Assembly: GCF_029784135.1 (NCBI RefSeq)
Contig: NC_073745.1
Span: 65,339,210-65,403,209, forward strand
Source: Toxorhynchites rutilus septentrionalis
Lineage: Eukaryota; Arthropoda; Insecta; Diptera; Culicidae
Length of the DNA stretch: 64,000 bases
Direction of reading: 5' to 3'
The position numbers and the translations under genes were made by a program. The notes under the pieces are model-generated. The model made no database searches. It saw nothing but the letters and a program-made list of their open reading frames with translations, and had not been told where the DNA came from. The first letter of the stretch is position 1. Each line of letters starts with the position of its first letter. This document shows, in pieces, positions 28,851 through 39,566 of this stretch.

Positions 28851-29130
28851 TTTAGGGTGGGTTTAGACATCAACCATTTACACTAGCGCGAACTTATATA
28901 ATGAATATATTCATATTTTCGGTGAATTTATTCACCTCAAGTAGCACTGCATCCAACTTCAGTGATTTCTCACCAGTGAGAAATTCACAAGCGTTTACAT
29001 TGCTGAATTTATTCAAGTTATATATACCTCGAATAAGTGTATCATATTTATTCTCACCCGTTCACACCTATTTTCACGTGAATAAATCCATCTATAACTA
29101 TAGATCTCCCTAATGTAAACCCGCCATTAG
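28851..29130. mobile_element. Short MITE-like element
   Basis: The ends 'tttagggtgggttta' and 'atgtaaacccgccatta' are imperfect inverted repeats about 280 bp apart. No coding capacity. Confidence 0.55.
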
Positions 29131-29955
29131 ACGCGCTACTTTCTCGTTTTAATCTTTCCGGCAGCAATCTCTGCGTTTGTGGCAATGGTTACCACGACAT
29201 CGAACACGTTGTTTGATCGTGCGAGTTGTATCTTGTCGCCAGATCGAATTTAAAAAACTCTCTTCGTGTTCGGGGAAGGTAGCCCAATGTGCCAGTGAGA
29301 TATGTGTTGGCTCGGTTATGCGGGCGCTACACGATTCGTCCAACGTTTTACTCGAATGTTGGACTCAAACATTTAACTCGATGCATCGACAAATGTTGTG
29401 ACGAATGTGCTGCTATACGGTGAAGTGAATGTTCGATTCAATGCAATCGGTCCAAACAATCGGCGAGTATTTGGATCGAATGTTTATTGTTTTTATTCAC
29501 TATCAAAAACGTTAGGAAACTTGATGACGATGCGAGTATTGAAATTGCTGCCGTAGCAATTATACTGATATCGGGCTGCAAATTAAAAATGCTTGAAATC
29601 ATCATTATTAAACTGCAATATTTTGCCGAATATTTTGAATTTTATGAATCAATTCCCTCTAGTTCCCTCATCTGAAACTTGTAAACAAACCAATCTGTCA
29701 AAGATATATTCGGACGAATCGTGTAGCGGTGTATCGAATGTCATCGAGTGTCGAATCAACGAATGACAAAAATCCTTTGACTCGTGCCACTCGCGTTGGA
29801 AGGTAATCCACAACGAACGGATTACCTTCCAACGCGAATATTCGACACTTGACATTGGAGGTTCGTAGCTCGTCAGTCGACTACACGATGCGTCGAATCA
29901 TCGAGCGTCCAGCATTCGATGGTGTTCGTAGCATCGTGTAGCGCTGGCTTTAGTC
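29131..29955. repeat. Repeat rich in inverted motifs around 'cgatgtcgaatg' and 'acacgattcgtcc'
   Basis: 29325-29730 is bounded by 'gctacacgattcgtcc' and its inverse. A perfect 46-bp palindrome lies at about 29791-29836, with arms 'tcgcgttggaaggtaat'-type. Multiple 'tcgaatg' copies occur. Probably several MITE fragments. Confidence 0.6.
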
Positions 29956-30122
29956 TCAACTAAGAACTGTGGAAGTGCCCCTCACTCCTTCAATGCAGAG
30001 CATAACTTTTAAACAACTACATTCTTACTTGGTATGAACATTATGAATATTAAAGGTGCATAAAATTGAACTGAAACAATTCAAATCGATGAATAAACAA
30101 CTCATTGTTTCTAGTTAAAACT

Positions 30123-30378
30123 GAGGGGCTTAGAATGCAAAAGGTGTAAGTGACTTGATCGGTTTCTCTTCATCGGCTTTCTCTTTTAATCATAACTTAA
30201 CTGCAAACACATTCCTAGCTTATTTGACAATGTGGACGATATTTCAGAACCTCAATTATCGGTTTCTATAGCAAAATCGAATTGGAACGTTTTTGTGTGC
30301 CGAGTTATTCGCGAAAGAAAAAGTTGATGAAGACAAATCGATCAAGTCACTTACACCCCTTTCCTTCTGAGCCCCTCA
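30123..30378. mobile_element. 256-bp MITE with about 38-bp TIRs
   Basis: It starts 'gaggggcttagaatgcaaaa', continues 'ggtgtaagtgacttgatcg', and ends with the inverse of both parts with small changes. No ORF. Confidence 0.8.
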
Positions 30379-30465
30379 ACTGTCATATTGATGAAAAGTG
30401 GTTCATGGGGTTTAACAAATGAACGATTCGAATGATCTTTTATACAGAAATCTTCGCTAAAATTA

Positions 30466-30653
30466 AGGCTGATTTAGACGATGCCAGTCAGCGCTCTAGT
30501 TGAGGTATCCAGTGAACAGAGAACAGACACTCTGTCCAAGTTACTTGTACCAGTATCGAACAAGTAATTGGCCTCTAACTTGAACAGAGTGTCGGTTCTC
30601 TATTCACTGGATACTTCAACTAGAGCGCTGACTGGCATCGTCTAAATCAGCCT
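30466..30653. mobile_element. 188-bp MITE with arms of about 80 bp, copy 1
   Basis: Almost the whole element is inverted repeat, beginning 'aggctgatttagacgatgcc' and flanked by TTA on both sides. Two further copies lie at 42331-42860 and 42866-43059. Confidence 0.88.
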
Positions 30654-30914
30654 TTAGTATTTAAATAGTGTTCGGAAATTGAGTCAGTGACAAAAATTGT
30701 GTTCGGAATGTGAGACAAATGTAATTGAACACATTTTTAATTTTACACTATGAATATGTATTTGTGAATCAATTTTATTGGCTTCAAAGGCTCGTTTGAA
30801 TCAAAAATCAAATTAATCTCGCGGAACAGTACCAATTTTAGTAATGAGACACTATTTAATAGCCAACAAAGCTTAAGTGTTCGGAATTTAAGACCAAACG
30901 GTACGGCTCTACAT

Positions 30915-33271
30915 TTATGACGGAATCGATGGTGAGTGAACATCCTTCAGCGAAACATTTAAAGCACTGTTTCTTCGTTCAATCGTTTCCAACGAATCCG
31001 CATGAGTTTGAATGTGCTTTACGAGTGTGTTACGATTCATATACGCTTTCGGACACTGCGGACAAGAATAGGGACGTTCACCTGCAATGGAAATACTCTA
31101 CTGAATAGTTCATTACAGTAAAACTTTTTTTTCCAACCCGTATGAGTTCGGATGTGGCCTTTGCACGCTGAAAGATGCCTAAACACTTTCGGACAATGTG
31201 GACAAGAATAGGGACGTTCACCTGCAAAGAAATTAACCGACTCAATAAGAATATTGTAGTAAACATTCTACACCAACCTGTATGAGTTCGAATGTGTATT
31301 TTGAGCGTATTAGGATGTTTGAAGGTTTTCGGACAATGTGGACAAGAAATGGGTCGATCATCTAGAAAAGAATGGTCCTGCCGAATAGTTTCGTTACAGT
31401 AAAATATTCTTTACAAACCCGTATGAGTTCGAATGTGCTGTTTGAGCGTTGCAGATCGCACGAACGTCTTTGGACAATGAGAACAAGAATAGGGACGTTC
31501 ACCTGTAAAGGAAATACTCTACTGAATAGTACATTGAAGTGAAGCAATTTTTCCAACCCGTATGATTTCGAATGTGCTCTTTGAACGCTGAAAGATTTCT
31601 AAACACTTTCGGACAATGTGAACAAGAATAGGGACATTCACCTGTAAAGATATGATTCTGCTTAATGGCTCATTGTAGTAGACTTTTTGTACCAACCTGT
31701 ATGAGTTCGAATGTGATGTTTGAGCGTATTAAGTCTTTTGAACGCTTTCGTACAATGTGAACAAGAATAGGGACGTTCATCTGCAAAGGAATGGTCCTGC
31801 TGAATGATTCATTATAGTAAAACATTCTTTACCAACCCGTATGACCTCGGATGTGACTTGCGAGCGTTGAGCTATTTTTGAACGAATTTGGACAATGTGA
31901 ACAACAATAGGGACGTTCACCTGCAAAGGAATGAACCGGCTGAATAATTCATTCTAGTAATCATTTCATACCAACCCATATGAGTTCGAATGTGAAGATT
32001 GAGCGTTGCAAGTCGATTGAACGTTTTCGGACAATGTGGACAAGAGATGAGACGATCATCTGCAAATGAATGTCCCTGGTGAACGGTTTCGTTACAGTAA
32101 AATATTTTTCACAAACCGGTATGAGTTAGAATATGCTGTTTGAGCGTTGTAGATCGCATGAACGTCTTCGGACAATGAGAACAAGAATAGGGACGTTCAC
32201 CTGCAAAGGAAAGACTCTGCTGAAAAGTTTATTGAAGTAATTTTTTTTCCAACCCGTATGAGTTCGAATGTGCTCTCTGCGCGCTGAATGATTCCTAAAC
32301 GATTTTAGACAATATGGGCAAGAGTATGGACGTTCATCTGCAATTGAATGGGCTTGTTCAATAGTTCATTGTAGTAAAACATTGTTCGCCGACCTGTATG
32401 AATTCGAATGTGACGTTGTAGCGACGAAGCAACATTGAACGCTTTCGGGCAATGCGAACAAGAATAAGGACGTTCATCTGTAAATAAATGATCCTGATGA
32501 CTCGTTTATTGGATACAACTTTGTCTACCAACCGGTATGGGTTCGAACGTGCTGTGTTAGCTTGTGATTAGCGTGAAATGTTTCTTCACACTTTTCGCAT
32601 TTAAACAGTTTCTCTTCTGAAATAGATTGTCATGCAAGGTTTGCAGAAAATTGTATCACATGCTCACCCGTATTTAACCGTATGTGGTTTTTCGTCGAAC
32701 TTCCGTCAGCGGTGTCTTTCTTACATTTTCGACGTACTGAAGGTGAATGAACTTTCTTCTGTGAAACATGCAAATCACTTTTTCTTTGAGTATAAGCAAC
32801 AGAAACACGTGATATATTGTTGTCCTCGTCATCCATTTCACTGATGAAGAATTTCTCTCCGTTTTCTCTCATGATTCTCATTTTGTCTTCCGGTTCAACC
32901 GTTCCAAATCCCACTGTTGAATCCGTCTCGAATATGTTTTCATTTTCCGACATCTCATGATCATCAATCATTAACTCTGGTTCCATCTTGATGTTATCAG
33001 TCGATTTGGAGCTGGACACAATTTGGAAGCAGCTCTCGGGAATGTTGTGGATGGTTATGAATTTTTGGTGACATTTGTCGCATGTGGGATAACTGCTCAA
33101 CTGGGAACTGAGACTGTTAATTTTTTGCAGCACAGTTTCTAGTTTCTGCTCTTGGTGAGAGCGGATCAGCGCGTATTGGAATTCCCCACTGCATGTGTCG
33201 GAGCAAAAGCTACACTGGTCACTGTTGAAATGGATGGATGTTTGAACATCATTTATGTCATTCAATGTCAT
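30915..33271 (-). CDS. 12-finger C2H2 zinc-finger protein with one finger per exon (paralogue 1)
   Basis: Probably a nuclear DNA-binding protein; the target is unknown. Exon 1 (33271-32668) has an N-terminal region with CSFC...CDKC spacing that may be a diverged ZAD dimerisation domain, then an acidic linker. Thirteen exons follow one frame of about 564 residues. Exon 2 is 32616-32533; exons 3-12 start at 32477, 32337, 32200, 32059, 31920, 31780, 31641, 31502, 31361 and 31221, each 84 nt; the last is 31081-30915. Every internal exon encodes one C-x2-C-x12-H-x3-H finger plus linker (typically '[13 protein letters not shown]'). All introns are GT-AG, about 54-60 nt except intron 1 (51 nt), and split the same Gly/Asp codon in phase 1. 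Exon 13 adds a tail ending 'SPSIPS'. All 12 fingers keep their ligands, so the gene looks functional. Confidence 0.87.
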
Positions 33272-33659
33272 TTAAAATATTACCAATATTAACTAATAGC
33301 GCCATGCTTACGAATTGCAAGTTTTTGATCAACTAAGAAGAAACTGTTTTTAAGATTTAACAAAACATGTCTTGTAATTAAACCGATTATAATTTAGAAG
33401 GTTATGAATCACAGAATACCACAAAACCATTCTATAACTGATCAAAACATGTAATTTTTTTTATTTTGCCGTGATCTGAAATGCGGACACTTTTTTAACA
33501 TGATTTGAATGCCCAGCTCTTTTGCTTCAAGTTTCGGATACATTGTGTCAGCAGCATTTCTTTGATAAATAAGTTATTGACTTTTGTAGAGCTAATTCTT
33601 TCATTGCAATCTTAAACCAAACATCAATAATGAACGAAAAGATGTGGAACTCCTTTTGG
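33272..33659. other. Upstream region of zinc-finger paralogue 1
   Basis: AT-rich; it should contain the promoter. No clear TATA box or other gene seen. Confidence 0.45.
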
Positions 33660-34395
33660 TCTGAACCATTTGGGGAGCACAAATTCGACCAATGAAAACG
33701 AGGCACATATTGAGTTTGGACAATGCTTGACATTTCACAATTATTCGGTTGTTTATCTCAAGAAAAATAAAATGCTATTTATTGTGATAGATGCGTAGAA
33801 ATATTTCCTATCAATTGATGTAAACATCTTTCCGATTTATTAAGAAATGCTCGAGTTATAAGCGTTCGAAATCTTTCATTTCTCCCAACGTATTCGGTGC
33901 CTAGATTTTCATTTTACCCTCTAAATCTTCCGGTTAGACGTAGTCCTACGTCAAAATTATGAAATTTTAGGGTTTGTAACATACTCCTTTGAAACTGCTT
34001 CAATGAGATATTTTATCCTTAACTTTCGATCTGTCCGGATTTTAAGTCATCTTCTGAATGTGTTTCTGACGTGGGACTACGTCTAACCGGAATATATAGG
34101 GGGTAAAATGAAAACCTAAACACAGATCATGCCAGAAAAAATAGAAGATTTCGAATGCTTATAATTCGAACATTTCTTAAGAGGTTGGAAAGATGTTTGC
34201 ATCAATTGATAGGAATATTTCTACGCATCAATCACAATTAATAAAATGTTATTTTTCTTGAGATGAGCACCTGAATAACTGTAAAATGCCAAACGCTATC
34301 TAAAGACCCTAACTGCCTCGTTTTGATTGGCCCGATTCAAGGTTTCCCCAACACAGCCTCCAAGGTGCCTGGGGGAATTGGCATTGCGAATAGGG
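33660..34395. repeat. Inverted pair of the 'gacgtagtcc' repeat family
   Basis: The left copy (about 33660-33955, ending 'ggttagacgtagtcctacg') and right copy (about 34069-34395, starting with the inverse) face each other across about 115 bp. Both match the repeat at 5100-5960. The right copy keeps the 'gtttccccaacacagcc' part also seen in the tandem units at 4797-5110. Confidence 0.8.
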
Positions 34396-35400
34396 GGAAC
34401 TGTTAAGTATGAAATTGATAAAAAAAATCACATAAAACCATAATTGCAGTGAAAATGCGCTACACTATCGTGTTTACCATCAGCTCGACTTGCGATTTTT
34501 ACACTTTTTATGATTTTTAGAACTTTTAAAAACATATTACTAACTTCGTTGTGTGTTTAACACATGCGCCCTCCGTGTGTATTTCCCTCACCTTCTAGTC
34601 TATGTACTTTGTTTTGTTCCCCCCTAATGTGATTCTTAACACTGCCATCAAAACCAAGATGCCTGTTTGTTCAAATTCTTTACTTACTCAGCAAATATCT
34701 TGAATTCAATTGAATTCGAAAAGTGTTTCATTTAATCAATACAAAGGGTTACTATGTCAACGGAAGTCCCACGTCAACCTTGCGATTATATCATAGGTAT
34801 AACCCATCCGTTTTTATTCTGAATATGGGTTTGAGAAACACAAATATTTGTTTTGATTTTTGACATTTTCTTTTTTCAACAGCTTGACACTGCACTAAAT
34901 TAATGAAATTAATACAAACTATCAACTAACGTGACTATTTTAGAGGCGAATGAACTGCAAAGTTTAAAGCCTCTTAAAAACAAAGAATCAATCAATAACG
35001 TGACTATCAACTATCAATCACATTAATTTAACATGCTCATGTTTTTGGTTTTGGTATGATATTGAATATAATGAAAAAGTGTCCGGATTCTGTGCCATTA
35101 CGGTATCAACAAGTAATCTACATAGCCGTAATAGCAAAAAGTAAGCTTCGGCTTGCGATGGTGCGGCTTCCTGCACATTTTCTCATTCAACTTACAGGTT
35201 GTTGCTAACAAACGCCATCTCACTTTTTCAGCTAAATCAACTCAAAGCTAAAAACAGGCAAATTCAGCCAGAAAAATTATAAAACTTTCTTCAGATTCCA
35301 GGAGCACACAAAACAAACTAACGGTGTATATTTTAGAGACGGGCAAACCGTGCTTGAACTGTTGTTCACCAAAAAGTATGAACGAACGGTCTTTTTTTTA
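34396..35400. other. Non-coding stretch containing one side of a segmental duplication
   Basis: About 35190-35345 ('ttacaggttgttgctaacaa', 'aaacgccatctcactttt') is closely similar to 42070-42215, upstream of the second zinc-finger gene. The rest has no recognised gene. Confidence 0.6.
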
Positions 35401-35559
35401 CTACACTGAGAGAAATAATTAGTAAATATAACGAATATTTTGGTAAACGCTACCAATCTATAGTCATTTACCGTACTAATAAACATACCATCATGATCAA
35501 AATATTCCTGGGATTTAATCAGGAAATAAAAAATACTAAATTATACATCAATATCGATA

Positions 35560-35690
35560 TTGTCCTCTTCAAAATACTCCCCATCGACTGCAACGCACTT
35601 ATGCCAAAGCTTGATCCAATCCTCGAAACATTTATTGTATTCAATTTGCGCTATGGCCATCAGCGCTATCTTCTGGAGTCGTCCGAGCCA
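35560..35690 (-). pseudogene. C-terminal fragment of a mariner-type transposase
   Basis: The minus strand reads 'FEDWIKLWHKCVAVDGEYFE', the C-terminal signature of many insect mariner-like transposases, then stops. The catalytic domain is absent. The surrounding 35400-36430 is AT-rich repeat sequence with 'ttggtaa' motifs and no other gene. Confidence 0.6.
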
Positions 35691-36599
35691 AATCAGGTGA
35701 ATTCGGTGGTTGCGGAATGGTATTCGTTTCGTTTTTAGCTAAATGTTCACGAATAACGATTGATTTTGCAAATTTTACAAAATCGAGGCACGCGCAATAG
35801 CAGATGTACTCAATACAGCATAACTTTTAGAAATCCAAAACTACCACACTACAAATTTTATAGGATGTCAATGACAGATATGCCAACCTACAAAAAAAAT
35901 GAAAAATAAAAATGGTGGTGATCCCAGAAACTGTTTGATCAAGGTAGTATATGTCGAGCAGAACCATGATTCATAACCCTAATTTAGCTACATTTTCCCG
36001 GCGAAAATGCACGTATTTGAATTACATCAAAATAATTACCTCCGTATTGCCTTATGGCAACAATAAAAATGGGTAATGCGCGCTTTTCTTACCAGCCTTC
36101 AGATATGCATTCAAGTTTACTCATGTTATCGACTAAAATATTCTTAAACTCTGGTAGAAATTTGGGACAGTTGGTAATATGTACAGAAAATATGTACATT
36201 CTACTAATGTTTGCATTACCAAAGGTGTTTCAGAAAATTATGTGTTATCCTGCAGCAACAGTCAGCCAGCTTAAATATGGCTTATATCGTTCCATCGATG
36301 TGAATCTGAGCAAAAATTATTATATTTTTTTGCACCCATCTAGGTTGTCCTGTTCCAACTTTCTGATGAGGGAGAGGCTACCGAGCAATTCCACGCCAAA
36401 TTAGCAGGCGACTGACTCGACCGTCTCTGATTTTTTAAAACTTGGTATTTATAATGGACACTACCAAAAAAACACAATTTTCATTAAAATATTACCAATT
36501 TGAATTTCGGTTGATTTTTCTGATCGTTTTCGGTTTTTTTCGGAATCAAAATGAATCGTCTAGGATGTTACGAGTAATGAAAAAGCATGTTTTTGTTTC

Positions 36600-37720
36600 T
36601 TTAGGTTAACGATACAAGTGAAGAACAAAAGAAATATATAGCGAACTCGTTTTTAAAACTGAGTCAGTGCCAAACTGACTCTGTAATAAAAAAAGGTTTT
36701 CAGGCATTACGGACGGATTTTGGTCGTCATGGACGGCCTACAGAGCACACAATCGCTAATGTAGTGCGTGAATTCGAACAAACTGGATCCGTAGCGGATA
36801 TTGTGAAACCTGTGCATCATCGTTATGTGCGTTCGGCCGAAAATATTGCTGCTGTTGCGGCCAGTGTGGAGGATGACCCGAATGTTTCGATTCCACGGCG
36901 TGCTCAGCAATTGGGCTTGTCAAACACATCATTGTGGCGAATTTTGCATTTGGACTTGCACCTACATCCATATAAAGTCTACAAAACAAGTGGTACAGTG
37001 GTACAAAAATTAGAGCGTGGTGGCCATGGAATGCGTCGGGCATACGTCGATTGGGTGAACGAACAACAGCAGCAAAATGCTGAATTTTCGCATCAAATTT
37101 TCTTCAGCGATGAGGCACATTTTGAGCTCGGTGGCTATGTGAACACCCAAAATTTCCGTATATGGGGCTCAGAAAATCCACACGTGATTGTTGAGAGGCC
37201 ATTGCATCCGCCAAAAGTCACTGTTTGGTGCGCATTATGGTCTGGTGGAGTCATCGGGCCATATTTCTTTGGAAATGAGGACGGCGAGACGGTAACTGTG
37301 AATGGTGAGCAGTATGGCCGCATGTTAACCGATTTTTTTTGCCACAAATTGAAGATATGGATACGGATGACATATGGTTTCAGTAGGACGGCGCCATGTG
37401 CCACACAACACGACCGAACATGGCCATATTGCGAACGAAATTTGAAGGACGCATAATTTCGCGTTTTGGTGATGTCAATTGGTCGTCCAGATCATGCGAT
37501 TTGAACCCGCTAAACTTTTTTTGTGGGGTTATGCGAAAGACCGTGTCTATGCCAACTCTTCGCAAACTCTTGAACATTTGAAAGACAACATTCGTGAAGT
37601 TATGACCGAGATACCGCCCCATATGTGCCGAAAAGTTATCGAAAATTACCTGTTCCTGATCAAGCCCTAGGTGGACGTTTGAATGATGTTGTATTTCACA
37701 CATAATGGCATAAACCAAAC
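36600..37720 (+). pseudogene. Mariner-like transposase, broken, with altered catalytic residue
   Basis: DDE transposase of the Tc1/mariner superfamily. From 36650 the frame gives an HTH region ('MREFEQTGSVADIVKPVHHR', 'QQLGLSNTSLWRIL') and the first catalytic block 'QIFFSDEAHFELGG'. A frameshift follows in a run of eight T near 37335. The second block 'WFQ-DGA' has a TAG in place of Gln at about 37383. Where the third acidic residue is expected the reading is 'DLNPLNFF', with Asn. The C-terminus ends near 37670-37720. At least three independent lesions make it inactive. Confidence 0.85.
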
Positions 37721-37779
37721 TTTAATTTGAAATAAAAGTTTCATCGAAATTCGAATTCTAAGTGTGTTTTATTTCAATT

Positions 37780-39057
37780 TACTTTCGGAATTTAAAGTTG
37801 GAAAACCCTGTATAAAATCATCATTAGACAGTTTTCATTCAATATGCTTCTGCGATATCGATAGAAACCTCTTATTTCATCACATAAAATAAATATTCGA
37901 TACGTTAAATTTTCATTCATAATTTTGATTTTGAAAGCATGTTTATTCCACCTGAATATGCATCATTATTTTCGCCTCCCAATGAAAGCACACGAAGCTT
38001 AATGTCGTCTACGCGAATAAACTCTTCAAAATCAGAATCCGAATTGGATTACGATTCCAATAATACAAAAACAAAAGCAGCAGGTTTTCCATTTTCATAT
38101 TCTTTAGTTTTAGATTTTCCAAAACGATACTCGGAACTTGACAGTTCAGTATAGTTGTATTGGTGAACCCGAGTGTCAACCCGTGAAACATCTCAGTGCG
38201 AAACTAACAGCTGTCGGGGCGAATTAGTGCGACACTGAGTGCGAAACTGAGTGAATACAAAACGTTTTGACAGCAGTTAGTGCGGCAGTGGGGTTGAAAC
38301 TGAACAAAAACGAATTCGCTATTACATTGCAAACAATCGATATTTAAGAAAAACAATATACATACCTTCGAGCCTTTTTGATCTATTTGTAAAACATTCG
38401 AAAATTTTACTGTAAACGTCCGCAGTGCAAAAGTCTAGAACTATCAGCTAATGAAAACCGTTCACAAATTGTTGTTTTCGTTTTAACCTTTGTCAGGGTA
38501 AATGTCGTCACCTCCAGAGATGCCAGATGATTTTTTTTTGAAAGTCTGCGACGAAAATCTCGAATGTATAAATATCTGCCAGCTACCTTTGCAACCACGA
38601 GAATCGCAAAAAAAACGCAGAGAATTGATCCAAACCATAAAAAAAAGAAATACCATATCCCTGCAGTCTGCAACTGAAATTATAAGTCTAAAACAGAATA
38701 GATTTTGCAACAATAATAAAATATCAGTAAAATTATGCGCATGTCTGCAAATTTGGCATCCTTGTATTGATGAAAAAAAAATTTCGAAGTAATTCGAAGT
38801 CGAACGGATTGATAAATGTGCTTAATCGAAGTCGAACGGGTTACAAAATGCACTATTTTGCTAATTTCAAGCCCGTTCAGGATCCGGAATAAGGGTGATA
38901 GTCATAACAGAGATTTCAAATTTTCTCCGAGTATATGGCGTTGACGCTAAAAGTAAATATTACTATTTTAAGACACATATGTTCGCATTATATTAAAATA
39001 GAGTAGCGAGTTATTCTTGTAACTATTTCGCTAAAATAATCATTAAAAAATTATTAT
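37780..39057. other. Non-coding repeat sequence
   Basis: 37914-38010 ('ttcattcataattttgattt', 'gtttattccacctgaa') is shared with 59560-59660 and partly with 27730-27780. Two short ORFs (37939-38154 and 38502-38792) show no known motif and biased, low-complexity composition; I do not call them genes. Confidence 0.5.
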
Positions 39058-39286
39058 GCTGGTGTATGCGAATGCGATCATACGATTTCCATGGGGAAAT
39101 ATGACAGGACGTTGTATGTGTAGCGCACTTTATATTAATGCACGAATTGCACTAAGTATTGCAATGAGAACGAGAGCAAAATTTTCATCAATTTAAACCA
39201 TTTACAGCATATGGGATTGTAATGGGAAGCTTATATATAATTATTCTGTCATGCAGTTCTTATGGAAACATTCACATACACCAGCA
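39058..39286. mobile_element. 229-bp MITE with 'gctggtgtatg' ends
   Basis: The ends 'gctggtgtatgcgaatg' and 'cattcacatacaccagc' are inverted repeats. No ORF. Confidence 0.7.
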
Positions 39287-39324
39287 ACGTGGAACGTGGG
39301 CTTATGGAATAGAACATGTTTTCC

Positions 39325-39416
39325 CCCAACTCACATGAGTCAAAATGTGCTGTTTAAGCTTTTATTTTAAGCCTTTCACACTTTTCACATTTGAACGATT
39401 TATCTCCTGAAATAGA
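39325..39416 (-). pseudogene. Orphan zinc-finger exon, remnant of a third paralogue
   Basis: After a splice-acceptor-like 'gatagattctaaaac' region, read on the minus strand, comes 'SFKCEKCERLK' followed by a stop and then '[10 protein letters not shown]'. This is a decayed version of finger 1 of the two paralogues ('LFKCEKCE...'). It lies just past the 3' end of paralogue 2. Confidence 0.65.
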
Positions 39417-39566
39417 TTCTAAAACGATGTTGGCTGAAAATAACACCACCTTCTGGCGCAAGTATCAACAAGTATCATATCAAATGTCGCTCAGTTGCCT
39501 AGAACGTATTACGGCTCTATATTTATGACGAACTCGATGGTAAGTGAACATCCTTCTACAAAACAT

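Noticed and set aside
30900..32620. CRISPR-like array (regular repeat of about 140 bp)
   Set aside because: The repeats are finger-coding exons with splice sites, in a eukaryotic genome; the spacing and coding content explain the regularity.
37939..38154. 71-codon Ser/Asn/Lys-rich ORF
   Set aside because: Low complexity, in a dispersed repeat also found near 59580; no conserved motif.
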